In this document: piece after piece, positions 16,501 to 25,488 of the stretch
How the letters are laid out: every line of letters starts with the position of its first letter
Position numbering within the stretch: the stretch's first letter is position 1
Assembly (NCBI GenBank): GCA_024635755.1
Contig: JAGXIF010000033.1
Span: 1-64,000 of the forward strand
Direction of reading: 5' to 3'
Length of the DNA stretch: 64,000 bases
Source of the DNA: Halothiobacillus sp.
Lineage (GTDB): Bacteria; Pseudomonadota; Gammaproteobacteria; Halothiobacillales; Halothiobacillaceae
The notes under the pieces: generated by a model
Database searches by the model: none
What the model saw: the letters and a program-made list of their open reading frames with translations, nothing else
Told to the model about the DNA's origin: nothing
Translations under genes and position numbers: made by a program

Positions 16501-16691
16501 ATGTCCTCCGCGGAGGCACCTGTCCAGACCACCGAGACCGAGACCACGTCCACGGCGAAGTTGGGGAAGAACTGGATGTTCATCCGCGAGATGGCGAACA
16601 GGCCACCCAGGATCATGATCAGCATCACCAGGTGAGCCGCGACCCGGTGACGAGCGAAGCGCTCGAGAATGCCGTCGTGCCGGTCCGTCAC
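13542..16691 (-). CDS. RND-family efflux permease (AcrB-like)
   Basis: The 1049-aa inner-membrane pump has the resistance-nodulation-division layout. TM1 near residues 17-35 is followed by the first periplasmic porter domain (VDVVSVSVVWTGASAEDIERGITDPLEE). TM2-6 contain the IVDDAIVVGEDAD motif with the proton-relay acidic pair. TM7 lies near residue 540, then come the second porter domain and TM8-12. It would export a substrate using the proton gradient together with its adaptor and an outer-membrane channel. The adaptor gene overlaps it by 4 nt upstream. No TolC-type gene is nearby. Substrate is not predictable; motifs are closer to the general HAE family than to the metal pump CusA. Confidence 0.92.
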   Translation of the reverse strand: MTDRHDGILERFARHRVAAHLVMLIMILGGLFAISRMNIQFFPNFAVDVVSVSVVWTGASAEDIERGITDPLEERLRAVPDVKKMTSTSAQGVSRITLEFIQGSDPVLALADVREQVDTFRNFPANAETPRISRAPKFDPVARLLIYGDVDRDALRHWVDRFERELIDRGIDRVEVNGIPDQRIAVQIPSDSLVSLGQSLPEISERINALSRDVPAGEFGSADGGRELRAVEQRRNPAAFADLSVISGPQTRISLGEIAEIVQEPRRDSLLMRHQGQPAAELILQRAEHGDSLESARALQRWAEETRAQLPSGLHLTAYDQSWQLIRDRINLLVTNGLGGLILVLILLYLFLPARVAFWVAMGIPAAFLAALAILWLIGGSINMISLFALIMALGVIVDDAIVVGEDADAHFRGGEAPLMASQGAARRMFWPVMASSLTTIAAFMPLLVVGGTIGQILRDIPVVMICVIFASLVESFLVLPGHLRGAFGSKTRSGLTAAGKHSRGVLSRLREGFDRGFDHFRQQHFRRAVRFAIGHRAVTLATAAATLILAVGLLAGGRLGFTFFPTPESQIVYANATFVAGTDRERMQAFLDELEDSLNRTEAQFDEPLVQTAITRLGATIGGTGGAQGDQLGSMLIELVSPDDRETRNADFIQAWKDNIHLPAGMENLSITSRQGGPPGADLTVRLVGSSTDALKTAAVSLAETLKGVPGVVDVSDDLPYGRQQITFSVNAQGRALGLTTSDVGNQLRAAYDGALSQIYQSGPDEVEVRVLLPREERRHIASLSDMTIRTGDGAFVPLNQVVDLGSQRGFEAIRHAEGTRAVEVSAEIDRNVTNAENLIASLKRDTLPKLASRHGLDYSFEGRQADQRDTMADMKFGLYLGLALMFIVLVWVFSAWTMPLIVMTVIPLGLVGAIFGHWFMGIELTILSLFGLFGLSGIVVNNAIILVAFYNERRQDGLDVDMALEQAAVQRLRAVMLTSLTTIGGLTPLLFETSLQAQFLIPMATSIAFGLGYSTLLVLFVIPALLSLRESIRERIMPGARDESMPA

Positions 16692-17971
16692 CCCTCGTCT
16701 CCGCCTTCATTCCCCGCATATTCCACCTTCAGCCCGTCGACGGCGTTGGGCAGTTGGGTGGTGATGATCCGGTCGCCGGCGGCCAGGGCATCGGAGCGGA
16801 TCAGCAGCATGGAGCGGCCCTCCTGCAGGTATTCACCCAGCCGCTCCACGGCGACCCGCTCGAGGCGCCCGTCACGGATGCGATAGACGTGGTCGTTGCC
16901 ATAGAGCGCGCTGGGGGGAATGGCAATCGCCCCTTCCACGGCGGGCTTTTCCATCGCCACCGTCAGTATCTCGCCCAGGCGCAGTTGCGCGGTCGGCGAC
17001 TGGAAGCGGAAGATGCCGGTCGCGCCTTGGCCGCTGGCCTGTCCGGCGACCCGCACCAGTTCCAGTTCGTGGGGTCGATCCGCGCTCAGGACACGCGCTC
17101 GGGGTGGATTGTCGTTCTCCAAGGCCGCGAGCAGGGGGTCGACATCGCGGCTGGGCACCAGCGCGCGCAGCTCGAAGCCCGACCAGGGGTGGAATGTCAG
17201 CAACGTGGCACTGGCGCTCACTTGCGCCCCTTCGGTCACCGCGACGTTGCCCACCAGGCCATCGGCCGGGGCGCTTGCCCGGGCCCGGTCGCGGTCGCGT
17301 TCGGCGGCCTGCACGTCCGCCCGGGCGGCATCGGCACGGGCCTTGAGGGCGTCCAGGCGCGCCTCGAAGGTGGCGAGCCGTTCCTGGCGGTTGTTGAGGG
17401 CCAAGCGCGCCTGGGTGAGTGCATCGCGGGCGTTGTCGACAGCCGACTGCGACGACAGGTTGCGGGCGTTCAGGTCCCGGGCCCGTTCGAGCGCGGTTTG
17501 CGCGTTGGCCACCAGCCCGCGCTCGAGTGCCAGGGCGTCCTGGTCGGCGCCATGCGTCTGACGGGCCTGCGCGATCTGGGCCTCGAGGTCGGCCAGGTTG
17601 GCCCGGGCGCGCATGAGGTTGGGCATGAAGTCACGCTCGTCCAGGGCGACCAGGAGAGCGCCGGACTGCACGGATTGGCCGTCCTCGACCGGAACGCGCT
17701 CGACGCGGGCGCCGAGGGGGGCATTCACGGACAGGGAATCGGGGTTGGTGACCTCGCCGTGCAGCGTCAGGCTGGCGTGGAGCCGCCGCGGCTCGATGGT
17801 CATGGACTCGACCTGCCAGGCCCGCTCTTGCGGCGAGGCGGCCGGCGCCTCGGGCCGGGAGGCCTTCAGGGCGAGGAATCCGGCCACGGCGATCGCCAGG
17901 ATCAGCGCCGGCAGAAAGAGTCGATACAGCCAGGGACGTGATCTCGGCCGGGGATTTTCGGTTGCCTGCAT
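16688..17971 (-). CDS. RND efflux periplasmic adaptor (membrane fusion protein)
   Basis: The 427-aa protein has an N-terminal membrane anchor (LFLPALILAIAVAGFLAL, about 16-38). A lipoyl-like half motif (GARVERVPVEDGQSVQSGALLVALDERD) follows, then a long alpha-hairpin coiled coil (about 120-220, Ala/Arg/Glu-rich). The second lipoyl half, beta-barrel and membrane-proximal regions come last. It links the RND pump to an outer-membrane channel. I chose the ATG at 17971; the longer ORF adds a non-family stretch. It is the first gene of the operon and overlaps the pump gene as ATGA, indicating translational coupling. Confidence 0.9.
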   Translation of the reverse strand: MQATENPRPRSRPWLYRLFLPALILAIAVAGFLALKASRPEAPAASPQERAWQVESMTIEPRRLHASLTLHGEVTNPDSLSVNAPLGARVERVPVEDGQSVQSGALLVALDERDFMPNLMRARANLADLEAQIAQARQTHGADQDALALERGLVANAQTALERARDLNARNLSSQSAVDNARDALTQARLALNNRQERLATFEARLDALKARADAARADVQAAERDRDRARASAPADGLVGNVAVTEGAQVSASATLLTFHPWSGFELRALVPSRDVDPLLAALENDNPPRARVLSADRPHELELVRVAGQASGQGATGIFRFQSPTAQLRLGEILTVAMEKPAVEGAIAIPPSALYGNDHVYRIRDGRLERVAVERLGEYLQEGRSMLLIRSDALAAGDRIITTQLPNAVDGLKVEYAGNEGGDEG

Positions 17972-18057
17972 GGTCGTGGGGGTGCCCTTGTCTCGAGTAC
18001 GGGAGGCGGGGAAAGCATAGCAAAAACGCCCGCGACTGCCGCAGGGAAACATATGCC

Positions 18058-18076
18058 AAATAAATACCGTTTATTT
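18058..18076 (-). terminator. AT-rich hairpin downstream of rep
   Basis: AAATAAA-taccg-TTTATTT lies 8 nt past the rep stop codon, between rep and the adaptor gene on the same strand. The stem is weak but fits a simple terminator. Confidence 0.4.
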
Positions 18077-18083
18077 CTTCGAT

Positions 18084-20105
18084 TCAGTCCTTGCTCAGCA
18101 TCGCACGAATCGAGGCCATGGCGTCCTCGGCCGTGGCGCGGGTCTCGGCCTCGCTGCGCTTGACGCCGACCCCTTCCCAGCGCAGCAGGTCGGGCTCGAT
18201 CTCCTCGAGAAACCGGCTGGGGCGGACATCGCGCCACTGCCCAAAGCGTCGGCGACGGCGGGTGAGGGTGAAGGTCAGGCTGCGTTGCGCGCGGGTGATG
18301 CCGACGAAGCACAGCCGCCGTTCCTCGGCCAGGCGTTCCTCCTCCTGGCAGTCCTGGTGGGGTAGCAGGTCTTCCTCCATCCCCGACAGGAAGACATGCG
18401 GAAACTCCAGTCCCTTGGCCCCATGCAGGGTGAGAAGCCGCACCGCGTTGTCGTCCTGGTCGCGGGTCTTCTGGTCGAGGATGCCTAGCAGGCTCATCTT
18501 CTGCACCAGGTCGGCCAGCGACAGCGATTCCCCCGATTCGCTGTCGACCGCGATGCGCTCGGTCCATTCGAGCCAGTCTTGCAGGTTGTTCCAGCGACGC
18601 TCGGCCGCCTTGGCCGAGTTTTCCTGCTCGCGCAGGTAACCGAAATAGTCGATCTCCTCGAGTAACCGGCGTATCGCGTCGGCGGCCGGCTCGGTTTCCA
18701 TCCGGGCTCGACTGGTCTCCAGCCAGTCGAAGAACTGACCGAGCTGGTGGCGCACCCTTGGGTCCAGGCGCTGCTCCGCGGTGATCGATTGCGCGGCGGC
18801 GGTCAGGTGGGAGTGGCGTTCCCGGGCGATCTGGCCGAGGCGTTCGAGCGTGGTCGGCCCGATGCCGCGACGGGGGGTGTTGATGATCCGTAGCAGCGCC
18901 GCGTCGTCGGAGGGATTGGCCATCAGGCGCAGGTAGGCCATGGCGTCCTTGACCTCGGCGCGCTCGAAGAACGACTGCCCGCCGGTGAGGACGTAGGGGA
19001 TCGAGAGCTTGCGCAGCTGCTGCTCGAGCAGGCGGGCCTGGTGGTTGCCGCGAAACAGGATGGCGAAGCTCCGATAGGGCGTGTCGTCCTTGAAGTGCCG
19101 ATGCAGGATGTCGGTGGCGATGCGTTCGGCCTCGTCCTCGGCGGTGTCGCACACCAGCACCCGGTGGCTCTCGCCGGGGCCGACCGCGCTCCACAGGTTC
19201 TTGGGCTGGGTGGTCGGGTCGTTGGCGATCAGCTGGTTGGCGGCCGTCAGGACGGTGTTCACCGAGCGGTAGTTCTGCTCGAGCTTGATGGTTTCCAGGC
19301 GGGGGAAGTCGCGTTGCAGGTGGATTAGGTTTTCCGGACGCGCGCCGCGCCAGGCATAGATGGATTGGTGGTCATCGCCCACGGCGGTGAATCGCCCCAT
19401 GGGCCCCACCAGCAGCCGGACCAGCTCGTACTGGCTGGCGTTGGTGTCCTGGTACTCGTCGACCAGTAGGTAGCGCACACGGTGCTGCCAGCGCTCGCGC
19501 GCCTCGGGGTCGTCACGGAGCAGTTCCACCGGTCGCTTGATCAGGTCGTCGAAGTCGAGCGCGTTGCAGGCCAGCAATTGGCGGGCGTAGTCGGCATACA
19601 GACTCGCGCAGGCCACCTCGATCGGGTCGTCGCAATTGGCTAGTGCCTGGTCGGCGGTCAACAGGTCGTTTTTCCACTTGGAGATCTGTCCCTGGGCCTC
19701 CTTGGGTTCGAGCACGCCGGCGGCCGCCTCGTTCTGCTGCAACAGCGACTTGATCAGGTTGAGGCTGTCCTCGGCGTCCAGCACGGTAAAGCCCGGTCGC
19801 AGGCCTAGGGTGCGGATCTCGCGGCGGATCAGGTTGAGGCCCAGGGTGTGGAAGGTCGAGATGTTCAGCCCGCGCCGCCGCTCGGCCGGCAGTCGCTGAC
19901 CGATGCGCTCCCCCATTTCCCGGGCCGCCTTGTTGGTGAAGGTTACCGCCCAGATGCCGCGGGCCGGCAAGCCCTTGGTTTCGATCAGGTGGACGATCTT
20001 CTCCACGATCACGCGCGTCTTGCCCGAACCCGCGCCGGCGAGCACCAGCAGCGGGGTGTCGATGTGGCGGAGCGCCGCCTGCTGTTGCGGGTTCAGGCCT
20101 TGCAC
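18084..20105 (-). CDS. rep: ATP-dependent DNA helicase Rep
   Basis: The 673-aa superfamily-1A 3'-5' helicase has the expected motifs in order. These are the Q motif LNPQQQAAL, Walker A LAGAGSGKTRV (about 22-32), motif Ia TFTNKAAREM, motif II VDEYQDTNASQYEL, motif III GDDHQSIYAWRGA, motif IV LEQNYRS, motif V TLHGAKGLEFPHV and motif VI VGITRAQRSL. The length fits Rep (E. coli 673 aa) rather than the longer UvrD. Rep removes proteins ahead of the replication fork. Its start overlaps the 3' end of the DMT transporter gene by 13 nt. Confidence 0.93.
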   Translation of the reverse strand: MQGLNPQQQAALRHIDTPLLVLAGAGSGKTRVIVEKIVHLIETKGLPARGIWAVTFTNKAAREMGERIGQRLPAERRRGLNISTFHTLGLNLIRREIRTLGLRPGFTVLDAEDSLNLIKSLLQQNEAAAGVLEPKEAQGQISKWKNDLLTADQALANCDDPIEVACASLYADYARQLLACNALDFDDLIKRPVELLRDDPEARERWQHRVRYLLVDEYQDTNASQYELVRLLVGPMGRFTAVGDDHQSIYAWRGARPENLIHLQRDFPRLETIKLEQNYRSVNTVLTAANQLIANDPTTQPKNLWSAVGPGESHRVLVCDTAEDEAERIATDILHRHFKDDTPYRSFAILFRGNHQARLLEQQLRKLSIPYVLTGGQSFFERAEVKDAMAYLRLMANPSDDAALLRIINTPRRGIGPTTLERLGQIARERHSHLTAAAQSITAEQRLDPRVRHQLGQFFDWLETSRARMETEPAADAIRRLLEEIDYFGYLREQENSAKAAERRWNNLQDWLEWTERIAVDSESGESLSLADLVQKMSLLGILDQKTRDQDDNAVRLLTLHGAKGLEFPHVFLSGMEEDLLPHQDCQEEERLAEERRLCFVGITRAQRSLTFTLTRRRRRFGQWRDVRPSRFLEEIEPDLLRWEGVGVKRSEAETRATAEDAMASIRAMLSKD

Positions 20106-21001
20106 GGGACCACCGGGGGACGATGTCGATGGGCGCTGCCGGCCTCGAGCAGGGCGGCGATCAGGATCAGGGCCCCGCCGGTCCAGACATTCGCTCCGTG
20201 GATCCGGTCACCCAGCCAGGTGGCCGAGGCCACCGCCACCAGCAGTTCGAGGGTCATCAGGATCGCGGTGCGCGAGGCGGGCAGGCGCTCGACGGCGTAC
20301 TGTGTGGCCAGCACGGCGGCCAGCAGCATGGTCGCCCCGTAGACGATGCTGCTGGTGACCGCCTCGAGGGTGGGCGTCACCCCGTACTCGCTGGAGAACA
20401 GCCAGGCGATCAGTCCGAGCACCACGGTCGATCCCTGCATCAGCGAGAGCTTGATGGGGATGGGCTGCTCGTGCAGGAAGCGGAACAGGGTGTTGGCCCC
20501 CGCCAGACTGAACCCGGCGATCAGGGCGAACAGGTCGGCGGGCAGGAGGCGACTGCCGAAATCGGGACCGAGGATCAGGAAGGCCCCCACCAGGGCGCTG
20601 ATCACGGCAGTCACGCGAGTGGGCGTCAACGGCTCCTTGAGAAACAGCCGGCCGAACAGCACGCCCCAAGCCGGGATCAGGAAGAACAGCATCATCGAGC
20701 GGACGACGTCGCCGTAGACCATCGCCATGGTAAAGCCGATACCCGACACGCCGGCGAGAAAGGCCAGCAGGGCCAGCCAGCTGCGGTTGAGCCGGGTGAT
20801 GGGCGGGCGTGCGGGCGCGGTGAGGGCGTTCAAGGCGAACGGCGCCATCACCAGCAGTTGCGCGGCATAAGCGATGACCGTGAGGAGAATGGGCCCGATA
20901 CCCAGGGCGTGCGCGTCCTTGAGCCAGATCCAGGTCAGGCCCCACAGGGTGGAGCCCGACATCAGGATCAGCGTGGGCGGGATGCGCTCACCGGCCCACA
21001 C
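20093..21001 (-). CDS. DMT-superfamily transporter (EamA family)
   Basis: The 302-aa integral membrane protein has about ten hydrophobic helices in two five-helix halves, the EamA layout. The first half contains GSTLWGLTWIWLKDA; the second begins near residue 150. Members export amino acids, metabolites or drugs, and substrate cannot be read from sequence. It lies between purL (1 nt away) and rep (13-nt overlap) on one strand, so the three are probably one transcript with translational coupling. Confidence 0.85.
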   Translation of the reverse strand: MWAGERIPPTLILMSGSTLWGLTWIWLKDAHALGIGPILLTVIAYAAQLLVMAPFALNALTAPARPPITRLNRSWLALLAFLAGVSGIGFTMAMVYGDVVRSMMLFFLIPAWGVLFGRLFLKEPLTPTRVTAVISALVGAFLILGPDFGSRLLPADLFALIAGFSLAGANTLFRFLHEQPIPIKLSLMQGSTVVLGLIAWLFSSEYGVTPTLEAVTSSIVYGATMLLAAVLATQYAVERLPASRTAILMTLELLVAVASATWLGDRIHGANVWTGGALILIAALLEAGSAHRHRPPVVPCKA

Positions 21002-21002
21002 G

Positions 21003-24000
21003 TCAGCCGTCTACCCAGGCCCGTGCGTTCTCGAACAGCCGCAGCCACGGGCCGCGATCGGTCGCCGGGTCACGCATGTCCTCCGACCAGCGGTCCGGGC
21101 GCCAGGACATCTGGCTGGCGCGCCAGACCCGCTCGGGGTGCGGCATCATGATCGTGAATCGGCCGTCCTCGGTGGTAAAGCCGGTCTCGCCGGCCGCCGA
21201 GCCGTTGGGGTTGCCCGGGTATTGTTCGGTGGCGATGCCGTGGCCATCGACGTAACGCAGGGCGGTGAATACCCGCTCGGCATCGTCGGGACGGCGGTAG
21301 TCGACGCGTCCTTCGCCGTGCGCCACGGTGATCGGCAGGCGGCTGCCTTCCATGCCGGCCAGCAGGATCGAGGGCGAATGCGGGATCTCCACCAGCGACA
21401 GACGCGCTTCGAACTGCTCGGAGCGATTGCGCAGAAAACGCGGCCAGTGCTCGGCGCCCGGGATCAGGTCGGCCAGCTGCGAGAGCATCTGGCAGCCGTT
21501 GCAGACGCCCAGGCCGAAGGTGTCGTCGCGGTGGAAGAAGGCGCTCATGGCATCGCGGGCACGGGCGTTGTAGCGGATGGCATGCGCCCAGCCCGAGCCG
21601 GCGCCCAGGACGTCACCGAAGGAAAAGCCCCCGCAGGCGATCAGTCCCTTCATGTCCCGGAGGGTCTCGCGGCCGGCGATCAGGTCGGCCATGTGCACGT
21701 CGACGGCATCGAAGCCGGCGGCGGTGAAGGCCGCGGCCATCTCGATCTCGCCATTGACGCCCTGCTCGCGCAGGATGGCGATGCGCGGGCGGGCGCCGGT
21801 CTGGATCATGGGCGCGGCGATCGATGCGCTCACATCGAAGCTCGCCCGGCTGCCGGCCAGCTGCGGATCGGAGAAGTCGGTGGTCGCCCGGTAGGCCTGC
21901 TCGGCCGCCTCGGGGTTGTCACGCAACGCGCTCATGTGGAAGGAGGTCGCCGACCAGGCCCTCTTGAGTGCGGCTGTGCCGCGATCGATGACGGTCTTGC
22001 CGCGCCAGCGGACGTGGACCTGGGGTTCGGGGGTGGCCTGGCCGAGTTCCACCAGGGCCTCGCCCAGGCCGGCCTGCTCGAACTGCTCGCGAATGAAGTC
22101 CGCGTCGTCCGCGGCCACCTGGAAGATGCCGCCCACCTCCTCGCTGAACAGGCCGGCAAGCGGATCACCGCCCAGCCCGTCGATCGAAAGGTCCAGGCCG
22201 CAACGGCCGGCGAAAGCCATCTCGAGCAGGGTGGTGATCGCACCGCCGTCGGAACGGTCGTGGTAGGCGATCAGCAGACCCAGTCGGTTGAGTTCCTGGA
22301 TGCGGTCGAAGAAGGCCTTGAGCGGGGCGGGGGCGATATCCGGGGTCGTCACGCCGGTGGCGTTGTAGACCTGCGCCAGCGCGGAGCCGCCAAGGCGATT
22401 CTCGCCCAAGCCTAAGTCGACCAGGAACAGCCGGTTGGGCACGTCGGCACGGATTTCCGGGGTGAGGGCGCGGCGCACGTCGGAGACCGGGGCAAAGCCG
22501 GTGACCACCAGCGAGACCGGGGCGGTGACCGTCTTGTCGGTCCCGTCGTCCTGCCAGCGGGTCTTCATCGAGAGCGAGTCCTTGCCCACCGGGATGCTGA
22601 TGCCCAGCGCCGGGCAGAATTCCATTCCCACGGTACGCACGGTGTCGTACAGGCGGGCATCCTCGCCATCGTGTCCGCAAGCAGCCATCCAGTTGGCGGA
22701 CAGCTTGATGCGGTCGGTCGATTCGATCGCCGTGCCCGCTAGGTTTGTGACCACCTCGGCGATCGCCAGGCGCGCCGAGGCGGGGGCATCGAGCAGAGCC
22801 ACCGGGGCCCGTTCTCCCATGGCCATCGCCTCGCCGTGGTGGTGATAGAAATCCGTGGCGGTCACGGCGCTGTCGGCGACCGGAACCTGGGCCGGGCCGA
22901 CCATCTGATCACGGGCCACCAGGCCGCCCACGGAACGGTCGCCGATGGTGATCAGAAAGCTCTTGTCACCCACGCCCGGCAGGGCGAGTACCCGATCGAG
23001 TGCGGCATCCATCTGGATACCCTCGAGATCGAGTTCGACCGAACGGCTACTGGTGCGTGTGACATCCCGATGCATCTTGGGCGGGTGGCCGAAGAGTGTC
23101 TGCATGGGCAGGTCGACCGGCGCGTCGCCGAAATGCGGATCCTCGACCAGCAGGTGCTGCTTGGCCGTGGCGGTGCCGACGACCGCGAACGGGGCGCGCT
23201 CGCGGTCGCACAGGGCGGCGAAGCGCTCCAGATCATCCGGCTGGATGGCCAGCACGTAGCGTTCCTGCGACTCGTTGCACCAGATCGCCAGTGGCGACAT
23301 GCCCGGTTCGTCGTTGGGAATCTGGCGCAGGTCGAAATGCCCGCCCATGCCGGCGTCGTTGATCAGCTCGGGCAGGGCATTGGACAGCCCGCCGGCACCG
23401 ACGTCGTGCGCGGAGACGATCGGGTTGGTGGCGCCCAGCGAAATGCAGCGGTCGAGGACCTCCTGGACGCGACGCTCCATTTCCGGATTGGCGCGTTGCA
23501 CCGAGGCGAAATCGAGCTCGGCGCTGGCGGTGCCCGAGGTCTGCGAGGAGGCCGCGCCGCCGCCCAGCCCGATCTGCATGGCCGGCCCGCCCAGCACGAT
23601 CAGCAAGTGGCCCGGGGCAATGGGTTCTTTCTCGATCAAATTGGGCCGGATGACGCCGACGCCGCCGGCGATCATGATCGGCTTGTGATAGCCCCAGACG
23701 TGGCGGCCGTTCTCCGGGCTGGATTCCCCGGTGTCGAGCTCGAGGGTGCGGAAATAACCGCCCAACACCGGTCGGCCGAACTCGTTGTTGAACGAGGCCG
23801 CGCCGATCGGCCCATCGATCATGATCTCGAGGGGGCTGACGATGCGGTCCGGCCGCCCCAGGTCGGCGGTGGCCGCCTCCCAGGGCTGGGGCAGGGCCGG
23901 AATGCGCAGGTTGGAGACCGAGAATCCGGAGAGGCCCGCCTTGGGCTTGCCGCCCCGGCCGGTGGCCCCCTCGTCGCGGATCTCGCCGCCGGCTCCGGTC

Positions 24001-24929
24001 GCCGCACCCGGATCGGGCGAGATCGCGGTGGGGTGGTTATGGGTCTCCACCTTGGCGAGGAAATCGATGCGTTCGTCGACCGTCTCGTACCGACCGGTCT
24101 CCGGGTTGGCGGCAAAGCGCGTCCCTTGCGCTCCCTGGAGGACGGCGGCGTTGTCCTTGTAGGCACTCAGCGTCCCTTCGGGGTGGCGCTGGTGGGTGTT
24201 GCGGATCATGGCGAACAGCGACAGGTCACGATTCTCGCCGTCGATGGTCCAGTCGGCATTGAATATCTTGTGTCGACAGTGCTCGGAGTTCGCCTGGGCG
24301 AACATCATCAGTTCGATATCGCTGGGATCACGCCCCAGCCGGGTATAGGCGTCGGCCAGGTATTCGATCTCGGCCTGGCTCAGGGCCAGCCCCATGCGCC
24401 GGTTGGCCTGGTCGAGCGCGTCCACGGGGTCCGCGCCCAACGGTATGTGTTCCAGCGGGGCAGGGGTGGCGTGCTGGAAGAGTGTCTCGAGTTCCTCGGC
24501 CTTTTGGTAGACCGACTCGGTCATGCGGTCGTGCAGGGCATCGAGCAGGGCCGGCGACCACTGGAACGATGTGCTCTCGACGGCCTTGCCAGAGACGGCG
24601 AACTCGATGCCGCGTTCGATGCGGGCGACCCCGTCCAGCCCGCAGATATGCGCGATGTCGGTGGCCTTGGTCGACCAGGGCGAGATGGTTCCGGCACGCG
24701 GAGCGACGATCACGGCCGGCCAGTCCGTCGACCATGTTTCCTGGGCCTCGCCGTAGTCGAGCAGTTCCTCGAGCCGGGCGGCGTCTATTTCATCTTCGCC
24801 GGTCGGTTCGACCAGGTGGACGAATCGGGCGTGGACCGCCTCGATCCCGGGGTGGTGCTCGCGCAGCAGGTCGGTGAGCTTGGCAAGACGGAAAGGGGAG
24901 CGGGCGGCGTTGCCGGTAATGATTCGCAT
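21003..24929 (-). CDS. purL: Phosphoribosylformylglycinamidine synthase
   Basis: The 1308-aa large-type PurL, close to the E. coli length, performs the fourth step of purine synthesis (FGAR + Gln + ATP to FGAM). An N-terminal PurS-like region is followed by two AIR-synthase-like halves. Signatures include [46 protein letters not shown] and [14 protein letters not shown]. The C-terminal glutaminase domain (about 1040-1308) has the nucleophile Cys in [12 protein letters not shown] and the HPERVWR histidine. It is the first gene of the purL-DMT-rep run. No PurR operator stands out upstream. Confidence 0.97.
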   Translation of the reverse strand: MRIITGNAARSPFRLAKLTDLLREHHPGIEAVHARFVHLVEPTGEDEIDAARLEELLDYGEAQETWSTDWPAVIVAPRAGTISPWSTKATDIAHICGLDGVARIERGIEFAVSGKAVESTSFQWSPALLDALHDRMTESVYQKAEELETLFQHATPAPLEHIPLGADPVDALDQANRRMGLALSQAEIEYLADAYTRLGRDPSDIELMMFAQANSEHCRHKIFNADWTIDGENRDLSLFAMIRNTHQRHPEGTLSAYKDNAAVLQGAQGTRFAANPETGRYETVDERIDFLAKVETHNHPTAISPDPGAATGAGGEIRDEGATGRGGKPKAGLSGFSVSNLRIPALPQPWEAATADLGRPDRIVSPLEIMIDGPIGAASFNNEFGRPVLGGYFRTLELDTGESSPENGRHVWGYHKPIMIAGGVGVIRPNLIEKEPIAPGHLLIVLGGPAMQIGLGGGAASSQTSGTASAELDFASVQRANPEMERRVQEVLDRCISLGATNPIVSAHDVGAGGLSNALPELINDAGMGGHFDLRQIPNDEPGMSPLAIWCNESQERYVLAIQPDDLERFAALCDRERAPFAVVGTATAKQHLLVEDPHFGDAPVDLPMQTLFGHPPKMHRDVTRTSSRSVELDLEGIQMDAALDRVLALPGVGDKSFLITIGDRSVGGLVARDQMVGPAQVPVADSAVTATDFYHHHGEAMAMGERAPVALLDAPASARLAIAEVVTNLAGTAIESTDRIKLSANWMAACGHDGEDARLYDTVRTVGMEFCPALGISIPVGKDSLSMKTRWQDDGTDKTVTAPVSLVVTGFAPVSDVRRALTPEIRADVPNRLFLVDLGLGENRLGGSALAQVYNATGVTTPDIAPAPLKAFFDRIQELNRLGLLIAYHDRSDGGAITTLLEMAFAGRCGLDLSIDGLGGDPLAGLFSEEVGGIFQVAADDADFIREQFEQAGLGEALVELGQATPEPQVHVRWRGKTVIDRGTAALKRAWSATSFHMSALRDNPEAAEQAYRATTDFSDPQLAGSRASFDVSASIAAPMIQTGARPRIAILREQGVNGEIEMAAAFTAAGFDAVDVHMADLIAGRETLRDMKGLIACGGFSFGDVLGAGSGWAHAIRYNARARDAMSAFFHRDDTFGLGVCNGCQMLSQLADLIPGAEHWPRFLRNRSEQFEARLSLVEIPHSPSILLAGMEGSRLPITVAHGEGRVDYRRPDDAERVFTALRYVDGHGIATEQYPGNPNGSAAGETGFTTEDGRFTIMMPHPERVWRASQMSWRPDRWSEDMRDPATDRGPWLRLFENARAWVDG

Positions 24930-25092
24930 AGGTCGGTCGGGCGCTTTGCGTGGTCGATGGGGTCATCCGGGCCCGACATGGTCAGAAACCACGGCAGCCC
25001 GATCATGGGCCGGGATTGTACAACAGCCGCTCGGCCAAAACCGTCCGGGACGGCTGGTCGACAGGCGGCCGGGTGGTGCGGTCAGGCACGGA

Positions 25093-25488
25093 TCAGGCGA
25101 GGAACAGGGCCCGCCAGTCGCGATTGTCGTCGTGCCGGTCGGTCGTGTCGTCGCGATCCGGGGCGATCAGCTCGATGCCGACCTGGCAGCTCTGGCCTGC
25201 CACGGGGCGGTGCCAGATGACACCGCCAATCAGGTAGAAGGGTTCTTCGGGGGTATCCAGGCGTGCCACGACTTCGACCCGCGCCCCATGCTCGACCCGA
25301 TCGTTCCAGTTGGCATCGCAGAGGAGGCTCAGGCCGTTGGCACTGATGTCGACAATGCGGCCACTGCCGACCGGCTGGTCTTCGCCCTGGATACGCAGCA
25401 ACCCCATCCCGCGTGTGTCCAGGCGGTTAAAATCGCGCCGATCGCGAAAATCGTTCCCCGAGGGCGGGAAGGTTTGATTGGCAGTCAT
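25093..25488 (-). CDS. PilZ domain protein (predicted c-di-GMP receptor)
   Basis: The 131-aa protein is essentially one PilZ domain. It keeps both c-di-GMP-binding motifs: RxxxR in DRRDFNRLD (about 16-24) and DxSxxG in IVDISANGLSLLC (about 45-57). A downstream GxxW-like strand (GGVIWHRP) and a charged tail follow. It overlaps the DUF1631 stop codon as ATGA and is the last gene of the glgB-glgA-DUF1631-PilZ run. It probably senses c-di-GMP and acts on a partner; which one is unknown. Confidence 0.85.
   Translation of the reverse strand: MTANQTFPPSGNDFRDRRDFNRLDTRGMGLLRIQGEDQPVGSGRIVDISANGLSLLCDANWNDRVEHGARVEVVARLDTPEEPFYLIGGVIWHRPVAGQSCQVGIELIAPDRDDTTDRHDDNRDWRALFLA

Noticed and set aside
22836-25220. 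794-aa ORF antisense to purL
   Set aside because: The same kind of high-GC shadow; purL on the other strand is unambiguous.
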